Below are positions 20,600 through 31,254 of a stretch of DNA of 64,000 bases, piece by piece. The translations under genes and the position numbers were made by a program. Position 1 is the first letter of the stretch. Each line of letters begins with the position of its first letter. Below the pieces are notes generated by a model. The model was not told the DNA's origin. It was given only the letters and a program-made list of their open reading frames with translations, and searched no databases. Source of the DNA: Zasmidium citrigriseum (lineage: Eukaryota; Ascomycota; Dothideomycetes; Mycosphaerellales; Mycosphaerellaceae); assembly GCA_002786025.1 (NCBI GenBank), contig NHNW01000011.1, forward strand, positions 806,001-870,000, in the 5' to 3' direction.

Positions 20600-22728
20600 T
20601 TAAGATGAGAGACTCTCAATGTATTCAGCCGTAATTTGGCCTGGATGGACCACGATACCAGCTGTCGAGTTGGTGACTGTGCCGTCTATTGGAAGTAAAA
20701 GGCAGAAGGTCAGTAAATGTCTCAGACACGCAAAGGTATGGCTTCTGCCCCTTAGACTTACCGTAGTCATTGCCGTTGGTAGGTGCCGTGACTGTGTAGT
20801 TTGCGAAGCAGGCGAATTGGTAGTTGGCGAGCTTCATCGCTTCTTCTTGACTGGCGAGGAACTTGTCCATTGCGCAGAGGCCATCAGTTCGTCCCTCACA
20901 TTGGCCGCCACGGATGGTATCGAGAGGAATGATGCCATTGTTCAAGCGCATCTAGAATAAGATATCAGTCCCCATCCCATTATCAGATCTGGCAAAACTC
21001 ACCCGAATGAACTTGTTCGACGCGTTGGATGGGTCGTAGCCGTACTGAGTTGGGTAGTACTCAGTCCTGTGTTCGTGGACAGCAGTCGGGTCGGAGTCTG
21101 CACAACCGATGACCTCAGTATACAGACGAGCACCGAAAGGCGTCAAGTGGGAGAGGATGAAGTGTCGGTCTGGATCTGGAGGGTACTGGGTCAAGCTGGG
21201 GTGTTCTCTGAAGTAGTCCACCGACATCGAGGTGAGCACCGAGATGATAATATCGTCGTGGCTGAAGTCGGCGTAGAATGGTCGATCCAAGGGGAAGTCG
21301 TCAGAGTTGTTGGTGATTGTGTAGTTGACGCTCGAGTTGCTGCTGGTCAGATACTGCTTGGTCAAGCGGGCGAGGAGCTCCTGCTGATATCCGAGACCTT
21401 GGGCACGACCAGTTGGGTTGCCCTGATAGAATGTCAGCCCACGCAGTTCAACACGTTCCAGCGTGTTTACCACTCACCCAAGCGTAGTCATAGTAGTACT
21501 CAACGTCCAGAGTCTGTTCGAACCCAGCCCACTCATCCTCGGTGAAGAGGTTGCAGAAATCGCTCATTCCAATGTATCCATGCTCATATGCGCAAATCGA
21601 TTGCATAGCATACTGATTCCCAGTCAGCATCAAGTCTTCGTGTCTGCGTTGCATGTGCCTACAGTATCATTGACGTTGAACATGAATCCAGCGGGAGCAT
21701 ACTTGTTCACGCGAGCCGTAGCATCTTGAAGATACAGCGGAACGTATTGGTAGAAGAGATCGTTGTCTCCCACTATCCAAAGGCAAGGGCAGAAGGTCAG
21801 TATATGTCTCAGACATGCATCGATATGCCTTCCACCCTTGAGACTTACTGTACGTGATCTCTGGGATCAGATCCTGATAGCAAGAGTCATACGCGGCCAA
21901 AGTGTTGTTCTCAGTACCGCCCTCGGGAATGATGACAACGTCGAACAAGGAGCCGTTGCCGAATGCGCTCAACGTGGGATCGGGAGTCTCGTAGAACGAA
22001 GGGCCGAAGAATCCCAATGCCCAGGAGATTTGCGAGTTCTCGATACGGCTTTGGCCGGTGGTCCTCAGCACGGGCTTGGGCCTGGAGGTGCCATTCACGT
22101 AGGATCCGTTGTATTGAAGCTGTGCAACAGTTGCATTGTACAAAGTCCTACCATAGTAGTTCCAGAATTGGACCCCAGAACTGAACTCCGTAGCTGCTCC
22201 AATGCCGGTAAGATAGGACTCGCCCATTTGATACTCGTAGCTGTTCAGGAAGGCAAGCGGTCCGGTGAAGGAGGCATTTGGGTGATCTCTTGTGAAGTTC
22301 TCAACCTTCATGGCGAAGTGTTCGTTGTTGCTGCCATCGTCGAAGGCGGAAGTTGGGAAACGCTGGGCATGTCTGTGGAGGACGTGGACCTGCTCGACCT
22401 GGCAGCCGTCTGGAAGGCCGACGTCGTCCACGCCGAAGTAGTCGAAAGCGTCTAAGGGAGAAGGTCAATAGATGCCTAGAAACGCAACGGTACGACTCCT
22501 GTCCTCTAGACTTACTGTCACGATATGTGGAGATCTGGCCTACAGAATAATGTTATTGACCGCTTCAACTTCCACTAAATGGCTCTTCTGCTCACCCCAA
22601 TACTGCGAGATCTCATCGATATCCGTCAACAGCGTCTGATTCAGCTTCTGCCTCCTCTGTCTCGGTCCAGCAGCAACCGTGCCGGCCAAAGCGGCAATGG
22701 CAACGAAAGTCGAAGACGGGACAAGCAT
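20600..22728 (-). CDS. Secreted histidine acid phosphatase / phytase-like enzyme
   Basis: Eight exons on the minus strand: 22728-22596, 22539-22516, 22451-21849, 21772-21663, 21612-21478, 21422-21003, 20951-20762 and 20685-20600; 566 residues. Residues 1-20 form a signal peptide (MLVPSSTFVAIAALAGTVAA). The catalytic histidine motif reads RHAQRFP at 79-85, where classical phytases have RHGxR. The proton-donor motif is SHDD with His390-Asp391. Multiple NxS/T sites predict glycosylation. The family hydrolyses phosphomonoesters such as phytate outside the cell, supplying phosphate. Three of the seven introns (at 22452, 21773 and 20686) are related in sequence, see the repeat entries. Exon 2 is only 24 nt. 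Splice choices are supported by continuity of family motifs (QYWGQISTYRDN, FIRMRLNNGIIPLD). The start shares a 466-bp divergent promoter with the E1-beta gene. Confidence 0.93.
20686..20761 (-). repeat. Introner-like intron copy A (intron 7 of the phosphatase gene)
   Basis: Exactly 76 nt. Starts GTAAGTCTAAGGGG and ends CCAATAG, with branch site ACTGAC. About four fifths identical to copy B by eye. It carries an 8-nt inverted repeat, GGCAGAAG near the 5' end and CTTCTGCC near the 3' end, that could fold most of the intron into a stem. Confidence 0.85.
21773..21848 (-). repeat. Introner-like intron copy B (intron 3 of the phosphatase gene)
   Basis: Also exactly 76 nt. Shares with copy A the blocks GTAAGTCT, GTCTGAGACAT and TACTGACCTTCTGCC. 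The stem is kept by pairing GGGTGGAAG with CTTCTGCCC using two G-U pairs, which suggests the structure is maintained. Confidence 0.85.
22452..22515 (-). repeat. Introner-like intron copy C (intron 2 of the phosphatase gene)
   Basis: 64 nt, more diverged and shortened at the 3' side. Still shares GTAAGTCTA, TTGCGT, a TATTGACCTTCT branch region and a C-rich tract before TTAG with copies A and B. Confidence 0.7.
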
Positions 22729-23194
22729 CTTGGTGCGGTATGGAGAGAGCTTGGTACCTGCAGCAGCTCTGGGCAAGGGTTGGGGAGCTTGGCCGGCTTT
22801 TGAAGGCTCGCTCTCTGTCTTCACCACCCGCTTATCGTGAACGCCTCAATGGTTTGCGTGGCGGGGCGGTCAGAACTGGCCCAATGCCACGCTATCGAAG
22901 GCCAACGTGCCGGCATAATGACGGTGTCGGGAGACGTCATGGTATAGCGGATGGAGCGGGAGCTAGCGCACGTGTGGACAAGCATTGGCATTGGGGTGAG
23001 GTGAAGGATTCGAGATTTTCTCGTTGCCTGAGGCAATCTATCTCACGTGACTCTCCGCAAAGCCGGCGTCCTTGGCATCTAGTTTGTGGGGCCCCTCATT
23101 ACGAAAGCCGAAGGTAAGCGACGAAGGAAGGTGTATACTTCTCACACCATGGGACTTCTCTCAGAAAAGAATCCACGTCTCACAGTCCAGAATC
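22729..23194. promoter_or_regulatory. Divergent promoter, phosphatase (minus) and E1-beta (plus)
   Basis: The 466 bp between two start codons pointing apart must hold both promoters. No TATA box or named operator is obvious. Confidence 0.5.
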
Positions 23195-24376
23195 ATGCCC
23201 CGGCCATTATGTAGCCCCAAGGGCATCGCTTCACAAATCCTCCCCTCAATCAGGAGAACCTACGCCTCCCATCCACCAAAAGCAAGACTCAACATCCCCA
23301 CGGACTACGGCACAACTCCCCTCCTCCACCACACCTCCAAATCCGCCCTCGCCAACCAAGAACTCCCCCAAGATGCCCGCAACGGCACAACAGACCGCAA
23401 AAACCTCTTCCAAGCCATCAACTCCGCCCTCTCCCACGCCCTCCGCTCCGATCCCCGCGTCCTCCTCTTCGGCGAGGACGTAGCCTTCGGTGGCGTATTC
23501 CGATGCTCCATGAACCTAGCCTCAGAATTCGGCGACCACCGCGTCTTCAACACGCCGCTCAGCGAGCAAGGTATAGTAGGCTTTGCCGTGGGGGCGGCGG
23601 TCGAGGGGATGAAACCTATCGCGGAGGTGCAGTTTGCGGATTATGTTTTTCCGGCTTTTGATCAGATTGTTAATGAGGCGGCGAAGATTAGGTATCGTGC
23701 GGGGACGAATGCTGATGAGATGGCTTGTGGCGGGATGGTGATTCGGATGCCTACGGGGGGTGTGGGGCATGGGGCGCTTTATCATTCGCAGAGTCCGGAG
23801 TCGTTGTTTACGCATGTGCCTGGGATGAGGGTTGTGATTCCGAGATCGCCTGTTCAAGCGAAGGGGTTGCTACTGGCTGCTATCGAGAGTCCGGATCCGG
23901 TCATCTTTATGGAGCCTAAGATCTTGTATCGTGCGGCAGTGGAACATGTACCGGCTGAGTACTATACCCTTCCGTTGAGCAAAGCCGAGATCCTGAAAGA
24001 AGGCAAAGACGTTACCATCGTCTCCTATGGAACCCCCTTATACACTTGCCAAAACGCCGTTACAGCAGCAGAAAAGGACTTGAAATGCTCCGTGGAATTG
24101 ATCGACCTCCGGACAGTCTACCCCTGGGATCGACCGGCCGTTATGGAATCAGTCAATAAGACCGGCCGCTGCATCGTCGTCCACGAGAGCATGGTCAACG
24201 CTGGCGTTGGTGCAGAAGTTGCGGCGACCATTCAGGAGGGCTGCTTCCTGAGACTAGAGGCTCCCGTGCAGCGAGTAGCTGGCTACTCGACTCATTCTGG
24301 GCTGGCTTATGAGAAGTTCCAGATTCCAGATGTGACCAGAGTCTACGATGCGATCAAGAGAGTGCTGGAATACTAA
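23195..24376 (+). CDS. Branched-chain 2-oxoacid dehydrogenase E1 subunit beta, mitochondrial
   Basis: Single exon, 393 residues. The Arg-rich N-terminus (MPRPLCSPKGIASQILPSIR, then RTYASH) is a mitochondrial targeting peptide. The transketolase-type pyrimidine-binding domain follows (LLFGEDVAFGGVFRC, NTPLSEQGIVGFAVG, QFADYVFPAFDQIVNE), then the C-terminal domain with DLRTVYPWD and VHESMVNAGVGAE. It pairs with E1 alpha to decarboxylate 2-oxo acids from Leu, Ile and Val. Pyruvate dehydrogenase E1 beta is the alternative, but the FGEDVAFGGVFRC and TPLSEQGIVGF wording favours the branched-chain enzyme. The frame is open upstream to a TTG; the first ATG is at 23195 and gives a proper presequence. 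Codon use changes sharply within the gene: C-ending codons to about 23560, then G/T-ending codons. Confidence 0.93.
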   Translation: MPRPLCSPKGIASQILPSIRRTYASHPPKARLNIPTDYGTTPLLHHTSKSALANQELPQDARNGTTDRKNLFQAINSALSHALRSDPRVLLFGEDVAFGGVFRCSMNLASEFGDHRVFNTPLSEQGIVGFAVGAAVEGMKPIAEVQFADYVFPAFDQIVNEAAKIRYRAGTNADEMACGGMVIRMPTGGVGHGALYHSQSPESLFTHVPGMRVVIPRSPVQAKGLLLAAIESPDPVIFMEPKILYRAAVEHVPAEYYTLPLSKAEILKEGKDVTIVSYGTPLYTCQNAVTAAEKDLKCSVELIDLRTVYPWDRPAVMESVNKTGRCIVVHESMVNAGVGAEVAATIQEGCFLRLEAPVQRVAGYSTHSGLAYEKFQIPDVTRVYDAIKRVLEY

Positions 24377-24910
24377 GTCATCGATCCAGACGCACTTTCG
24401 GCGTTCAAAACGCCTTTTGATGTCACGAAGCCGAAGACGAGAGCCCATTGTCTCCACCAGACCACCGTTTCTCTCACAACATCCTAGGGCCGCGCCCGCA
24501 GCTTCGAGCCGCGGAAGGACAGAGAGCGGTGGGAAAAGACTGTCCGCTGCAAGAAAGTAGGGTCGTCTAGGAGAGAGGAGGGCGAGGAGACTTGGGAATG
24601 CGGCAACAGATCTGCCTCCGTTGGCCGAATGAGATGCAGATCGAGTAGGAATTGAGGACGGAAAGGCATGGCGACATGTGACCAACGAGTAAATGGCACA
24701 TCCTTCACTAGAAGCCATACGACAGTGATACATCTATACAAGACCCGGAACCTCCTCACAAAGCGAGCGCCATCAACCGTATCCAAATAGATGAATATAT
24801 ACAACTGTAACGAAGCTTCGACAAAAGTCTCTAGCAATAATTCGCGCCTTTCGTTCTTCCATCCCATCAATTCATGACTGCCAATCCCAAACAGCGACCA
24901 CCCTCCCACT
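24377..24910. other. Convergent 3' ends of E1-beta and sec3
   Basis: Both neighbours end here. No additional coding or RNA gene is seen. Confidence 0.55.
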
Positions 24911-27900
24911 CTACCTCCTAAACCCAGACGCAATATCATTCCTTGAAAAGTCAATCTCAACATTCTTCTCCCCCTCCATAGGCGGATAACACTCCCTGAC
25001 CAACTTCTCCGTGCGCTCCAACACAACATTGTACGCTTGCTCACACTCGCGACAGACGTAATTGACCAAGGTCCGGGAAATAGCTTCTTCGTCAGCCTCA
25101 CCAAAGTGCTTCTCGATTCGCTTGCGCAGGGTATCGATGCCGCGACGGATTTCTTTGCTGTCGTTTACCGAGAGGATGGTGCGCATGGCCTTCCGGCTGT
25201 ATGAGGGTCGAGCGGCGACGGCTTGAGGGTTGGTGGGATTCGTGTTGAGGACGGATTCGGCGGAGTCAAGAAACTCCTAAGTCTAAGCGTTAGCAAGTGT
25301 CACGGAATGGTAGTGTGTTGAATAAGTGACTTACGAGAAGTTTGCCCAGAGGTCGACGGATGACCCTCTGGACGTAGCCTTGCAATGCCTCTTCCCGCTC
25401 TGATTGTGCTCGGCCCTTCCAGTCTGCCAGCACACCAGGTCTGCCTCCATCATCGACCTCCTCGACATAGTGGTTCATGTTCTCAATCAGCAGGATATGG
25501 TAGTTGAGCATTTCCTTGTCCTCGGAGTCGTCGGCATGTGCTTGCTTGGCCGAGGAGACGCCTGCGCCGGGACTCTCCTTCGCGATGACTTTGAGACTAT
25601 CAAACATCGCTCGGTTTATCCGTTCGTAGGCATCGTCTACCATCTTCCTGACTTCGAGAATGCATTCGCTCAAATGGTCGTAGTCGGTAGTGGCGACGGC
25701 GGCAAACACGTTCTCGACGGCAGAAGAGAAGTGCGGGAAGATCTTCATGAACGCAATCACACCCTTTCGCTTCTTGATCTTGACTTTCGTGTCCTCGATT
25801 GCCCGCACTTGCTCGTCCACAAACTTGTTGAAGCGAATCTGTAGTTTGTCTACCAGGTCTCTGAGAAGCGAGAGAAGGAACTCCTGGCTGCTGTCTTGTA
25901 GATAGAAAGCGTGGCGGTTGAGACAAGCCAAAACGCCAACCGCTTGGATGGGGTCATCGGAAATGGTCCAGCTAAGCAGCACATCGAGCTCTCTGGCAAA
26001 GAAGTTGAACAACTCGCTCATGGTCCCACTGACAAGCGCTGCCATCTTACGATCAGGGTCAATGGGCTTCCGCTCTGACAAGCTGGTTCCACGACGAGCC
26101 GTGGGAGGCGCGGATTGAACTGCATCCATGAACTCTTCGTTGTCAAGGGAATGTGCGTGGAACAATTCGACGAAGAAGTTCTGCTCACGGCTCACCAGAG
26201 GGGCCATTTCGTTGACGGCACCCGCGAATGCTTGAGCACGCATCATTGCGCCAGGTTGCTTCTGCTCCGTAGGGTGATGCTTCTCGCCGCCACTAGCATT
26301 GCGTAGAGTCTTGGCCAGAGTCTGAGACCGCTTTACAGTCAGTTTGCGTGCAGTGTTGATGGCCGAGTTGCCGGCTGGATCTTCCTTTTCTTGCGTTGTG
26401 AAGAGTATCTCCGTCTCATCGCCCGTGTTGGCCCTCGCCGTACGTCTCCAATTGGCAATGTTCTCCTTGAAGGACTCGCCATAAAGAACACCGGCCCGGG
26501 AATGGTACATTCGTAGGCTCGTCTGCCAGGCAGGGAGATTGACCTCCTTCATGAACAGAATCAGCGGACTATACATCCAGAGGCCATTCCTAACGTCGGT
26601 GAACGCTTCTCCGTAAAGTCTGGCCAGTCCGCCCTTATTGGGGATGCGCAAGACACGGCCTTTCGCTTGGTTCATCGAATGGCCGAACTTGCCGTCCAGG
26701 AATTGCATGAAACGCTTGCAGAATTCGCCAACTTCCTGGTCGTACTTAATCTTCTTATCCCGGAGAGCTGCCATGTTCGAGGTTTCGTTGTCGCCATAAT
26801 CACCGCGTGACCTTGGCCTGGAGGAGCCCGCCTTGCTGATGGTTGGATCCATGGTGAGTAGCGCCTGGTATAGTCGTGCCACACTGTGCTCCACGTCTTC
26901 GAGGCCTCGCGGGGTTTCGAGATCGCCGTACCTGAGGGGCTCCATGACGCTGCGGTCGAGAGACACAGTCTCAAGGAGAGATCGCAGCTCCGTCTGCAAA
27001 AGCTTCTGGTTGGCGGACTGGACTTGCAGACCCTGCGACTGCGCTTCAACGAACATGATGTCTTCACTCAGTGTGCCCAGATGGAGGTTATACACCGTCA
27101 GCATGCCCTCCAACTGGTTGCACTCTTCAATGGCAGCATCGAGGAGGCTCTCCACTTGCGCTACTCGTTCTTCGCGTGCAGAGTCCGTATGCGACAACCA
27201 CGAGCCTGCTTCTAGCCGTCCTTGCTCTCGTCGAACATCTCGCTCCAAGGCTGCCAACCTCTTAGGGCTGAGAACCTCGTCCTTCCATCCGAATTCTGAG
27301 AGCGCATTTTCGAAGTCCAGTCCTTTGCCTTCGAGCAGTGTTCGGTCAATGCCAAGAGCCGCCAGGTACTTTTCTTGCTGTGCGCTTCGCCGCTTGATCT
27401 TAACCTGTGGCTGCGGCAGCTGAATCTCCTGTGATGGCTCGTCTTCCATCGTCTGATCCGGTTCAGGTATGGATGCTGGCTGTAAATGCTTGGGATCGTC
27501 AAACAGCTCAACGCTGTGTCGCACTTCTGGGGGCGGCGGAATTTCTTGTCTGGGTGTGAGAGGCGAGCTGACTTTGAGCGCTGGTGGTTCTTCCCTCCAG
27601 TCTTTGACGGAAAGGTCTTCCACGGGCGTGGCAGGTGGTTCTTCCTGCTTTTGACGCGTGTTGGGTCGAGGAACAACGCCTGTGATACCATCTGGCTCTC
27701 CTCCCTCGCGCTGGGCTTTGGCCTGTAAGATCTTTTCGGCCGCTCCTCCCGGTCGTGGTTTGAAGGCATTTGCAGTGTGTGCTGCTTTCTTGAAACGGTC
27801 AGCTATCGCTCGCTTCTTGAACATTGGTCCCAACCCAGGCCGGTATTGTTCATCTTCTTCCTTTTCCTCATCAGGAGTCTCGGCTGGACTAGAGTCGGCG

Positions 27901-29681
27901 GACGGCCTTAAGAATGCAGGAGAAAATGGGCCAGGCGGCGGGAGTTGCGCTTCGGACTTGTTCTGGACTTGGAGCGGTGCTGGTTCCTCGGCCTCACGTT
28001 GCAAGCCACGATCAACTTGAGGCTCTTGAGTCGCCCTTGCTGCGTTCAGCGGAGCTGGACGGAGATCTATGCTGCTTTGTGAGGCTTTGGGCTCTACTTG
28101 TGGACGGTGTCTTGATCGCTGTGGAGTGGCTGGACTTGACGGCTCCTCAGGTCGAGGTGTGGCAGGTGTAGGCTCAGGACCCCAGTATGAAGTTATTGCG
28201 CCTACTGCTGCAGCGTCGTTCAAATCGATGCCAGCAGACGAATCACTCTTGGCGGTGTCAGGAACTACGTCAACTGGCGTCTTGATGGTTCCATTCTGTG
28301 AAGCTTTGGGCATGCTCGAGGTCTCAAGGGGAGGCAGCTGGGTCTGCGGTGGCGGCGACGGCGTTCGATGAGGCTGATAGTCCATAAATCTTTGCCGTGC
28401 AGCCGCGAAGAGGTTTGCGCCGGAGTTGGTACCGTTCGACGAAGTAGTGCTGACCTTTCTAAGCTCATCTGAAGTACCGTCGATCGGCTGCATCTCTCTT
28501 TGCCTCGGAGGGCTTTGAGGCCGCAATGAGCTTGGCGCTACACCAGGTGACAGCGCAGGACTTCCATTTCGCTTTGGTGAGAGGGGAGGAGGAGCTACAC
28601 CGCGTTGATCGGATTGAAATGAGCCAGAGCGCATACCTGGAGGGCCTGGAGATGTTCCTGGGCGAGGCTGATACATTTCTCGACCATCTCCACTTCTCGA
28701 ACGCATCTGCTCTGTACTCGCTGCCGCCCTTGGACCACCCGGTAGTAGTGCGTTTGGAGGTTGCCCGTTGTATCGAGCGGGTGATTCAGAAGGTCTTCGG
28801 CTGTTAGAAGCACCTGGGGGCTGGACATCACTCATGCTAGGAGGTGGGCCCGGACTCTGCCTGTAGCGACTGTCTTCTCTACTCTGCGGTCTCTGAGCGA
28901 ATGGCGGCTGTGGGGGCGCTGGTACTGGCGAATGGCTAGGCTGACGACTTGAAGCGCCCATTGGGGGGCCGGCTGGCGGAGGAGCTTGACCTGGTACATT
29001 GCCCAAAATCATGGCCTTCTCCCTATCATCAAAACCTTTCAGGTCAGGTACCAGACCCTTGGTGTATTTCCGGTATATCTTGACAGCACTGGCGATGAAG
29101 AAGTCCTTCTCCTTGCTCGTTCCAGCTTGCCAGTAGTATGGCTTCGTGATTGTGACCGTGAAGCCCGTACTGCCTGCCCATTCCTTATTTTGCCTCTCCT
29201 TCTCCGTCTGAGGCGCAGCAGAACTCGAATAGGACTCAATCGCTGACAGCTCCTCCATGTTCCACGTCTTGCCAATGCTGAAGCTGCCGTTGTTGTTCTC
29301 ACGTGCCTTGTGCATCCTCACTCTACCCGAGTTCCTAACTGCAATGATGATGAGGCGAGGCTTCTTGCTGGCGTCTGAGCTGTCCGGCGGCGGCGGCGCG
29401 GACGGGTGCTGCGCATCCTCCATTATGCGGATATGGGTGATGTAACTCTCGGCCAGCTGGCCGCCCTGGTCGAGCTTGGAGAAGCACGACTCGATGATGC
29501 GGCGCTTCTCATCCTCGAAGCGCTCGGCGCGCGACATGGCGGCGGGCGAGCCGGGCGAGTGCGGGCGTTGGTGGTTGTGCGGAGTCCCCAGGCGCGAGGT
29601 GGTCGAGGTCATGGTGTTGCTTGGGGGCCCTGAGGCTGGGTTGGAGGCATTGCGCGGATAGCCGTTGGGCGGACGGGACAT
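24911..29681 (-). CDS. sec3: Exocyst complex component Sec3
   Basis: Two exons on the minus strand, 29681-25335 and 25276-24911, joined over a 58-nt intron (gtaagt...cttag, phase 0); 1570 residues. Residues 1-45 are Pro/Ser-rich. Residues about 50-215 form the Sec3 N-terminal PH-like, PIP2- and Rho-binding domain (RAERFEDEKRRIIESCF, WNMEELSAIESY, YYWQAGTSKEKDFFIASAVKIYRKY). A Pro/Ser-rich disordered stretch runs from about 230 to 730. The helical Sec3 C-terminal region occupies 750-1570. Sec3 marks sites of polarised exocytosis and is the membrane-anchoring exocyst subunit that tethers secretory vesicles at hyphal tips. The C-terminus encoded by exon 2 (ending NDIASGFRR) restores the reading that would otherwise run into intron sequence. 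Confidence 0.94.
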
Positions 29682-30162
29682 GTCGCCACGAGTCGCGAAA
29701 CCTTATGCGATCCCCGTGCTGGGCGGCGGCGTCGACGCGCACTCGATCTCGACAGCGCCGTGAACAGCTGTGCTAGGGATGGGATGGAGTGGGAGTAGCA
29801 GGCGGCGGCAGCGTGGATGGATGACGTTCGGATCCTTCAGACAGATGGCTCGCTACCACTTGCTGCAGCATTCATATCACTGCGACCGTACAACAATCTC
29901 TCCTCCGCGTCTGTCTGCTGTCATGTGTCTGCAGCGAAAGATTCCTACAGCAATGCCTCGAGATTCGAGGTGAGAGTTGTCGATGTCTCGGACCCCCCGG
30001 GCCTGCTAGTGCGATTGGTGCCCGTGGTACCGATCCGGCAGACGATGGGGCCAAAACTTGAATCCATCTGGAGGATTGCGATGCGGGAAACATTTCTCAT
30101 GATATATAGGCAGTCTACGTACTGTACAATTCTTGTGCTTACCTCTTCAAGTCCTGGATCAA
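29682..30162. other. sec3 promoter and 3' flank of the HhH-like gene
   Basis: 481 bp with no coding evidence; upstream region of sec3 on the minus strand. Confidence 0.5.
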
Positions 30163-31254
30163 TCAAGTAGCCGCAGCAGCCTCCAGCACTTCATCGATCT
30201 TGCCCTCCAGGTCAGCTCCCGTCACTCTCTCCAGCAAGACAGTGAAAGCTCTCCGCTTCTTCGCCGCATCGCTGTCGCCCGCAAGAGACTTCGTATCGAG
30301 CTTGCCCCAATGCTCCTCGACCAGCTTCTGCAGCTCCTCCGCATCTTGGGTCAGGCCCATCTTCCGCAGAGAGTCTCTGCCACGACCATCAACGTAGGGG
30401 AAACCGACATCCCACGTCCACTGGACCCTTCGAAGAAAGATGTCTACTCCAGTGTTGCCAAAGCCCTTGATGTTTTCCTTCATGGAACTCAGAGCTTTGT
30501 CGATATCGTTTTCGTTGTCAGACAGTGCCTTCTTCAACTGCTTGCCCTCCTTGTCGTCGCTTGAGGTGTACTTGTCCAGGACGGCCTCAGCAAGCATGCC
30601 CATCTGGTCAGCCGTCTTACCCTTGTGCTGAGTCCTCGCATCCCAAAGAGCCTGATGTCGCTTTTCCTCGCCGGCATCCTTGACAGCTTTTGCGCTTGTG
30701 AAATTGTACGGATCATTCAAGACAGTCCTGATCGTGCGCAAGCCTAAGCGATGAGAGATTGGCCGAGACAAGACCATCGCGCACATGAGCTCCTCAAACG
30801 GGTTGAGCACCGATGACGAGTATGTTCGAATGTTCCCTCGCTCTTTCATATCTTTCTGCTCATCTTCTGGCCGGACGAGTTCTTCTGCTTTCGAGCTGAG
30901 CAAGAAGTTCAAAAGCTGCTCTTTTGAGGGCTCTGATTTACTACCTCCTCTTGCAGACCGGCGAGAAGCCTTGGACGGGGCAGCAGGCTCAGCTTCCTTC
31001 TTCCGCTTCTTTGGCGCATTCGCCTTTGGTCTCGGCTCATCCTCTTTCTTGACGTCGGCTTTCGATTCAACGTTCTCCTCAGCTGAGCCTTTCGCAACTG
31101 TACCATTCGTGTCGGCTTTCAGCTCCCCCTCGATGGGCTGTTCCTCGTCCTTTGGAGGCTCCGTTGTCTCGCTTGCAGGTAGTTCTGCAGGTTTGGCATT
31201 TTCGCTGCTCGACTCTGGCTTGTTGGATTTGGCCTTTCCCTTCTTCGGTGGCAT
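30163..31254 (-). CDS. HhH-GPD superfamily-like protein (DNA-glycosylase fold), nuclear
   Basis: Single exon, 363 residues. The N-terminal 110 residues are Lys/Glu/Pro-rich with basic clusters (APKKRKKE) that look like a nuclear localisation signal. The helical core from about 130 resembles HhH-GPD proteins: an entry helix PFEELMCAMVLSRPIS, a hairpin-like IKGFGNTGVDIFLRR, then PYVDGRGRD. In endonuclease III-type enzymes the hairpin holds a catalytic Lys and is followed by a catalytic Asp. Here the Lys position is not Lys, while an Asp follows the hairpin. No iron-sulfur cysteine cluster is seen. It could be a monofunctional glycosylase or a non-catalytic DNA-binding relative. The fold assignment is from motif reading only. 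Confidence 0.75.
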   Translation of the reverse strand: MPPKKGKAKSNKPESSSENAKPAELPASETTEPPKDEEQPIEGELKADTNGTVAKGSAEENVESKADVKKEDEPRPKANAPKKRKKEAEPAAPSKASRRSARGGSKSEPSKEQLLNFLLSSKAEELVRPEDEQKDMKERGNIRTYSSSVLNPFEELMCAMVLSRPISHRLGLRTIRTVLNDPYNFTSAKAVKDAGEEKRHQALWDARTQHKGKTADQMGMLAEAVLDKYTSSDDKEGKQLKKALSDNENDIDKALSSMKENIKGFGNTGVDIFLRRVQWTWDVGFPYVDGRGRDSLRKMGLTQDAEELQKLVEEHWGKLDTKSLAGDSDAAKKRRAFTVLLERVTGADLEGKIDEVLEAAAAT

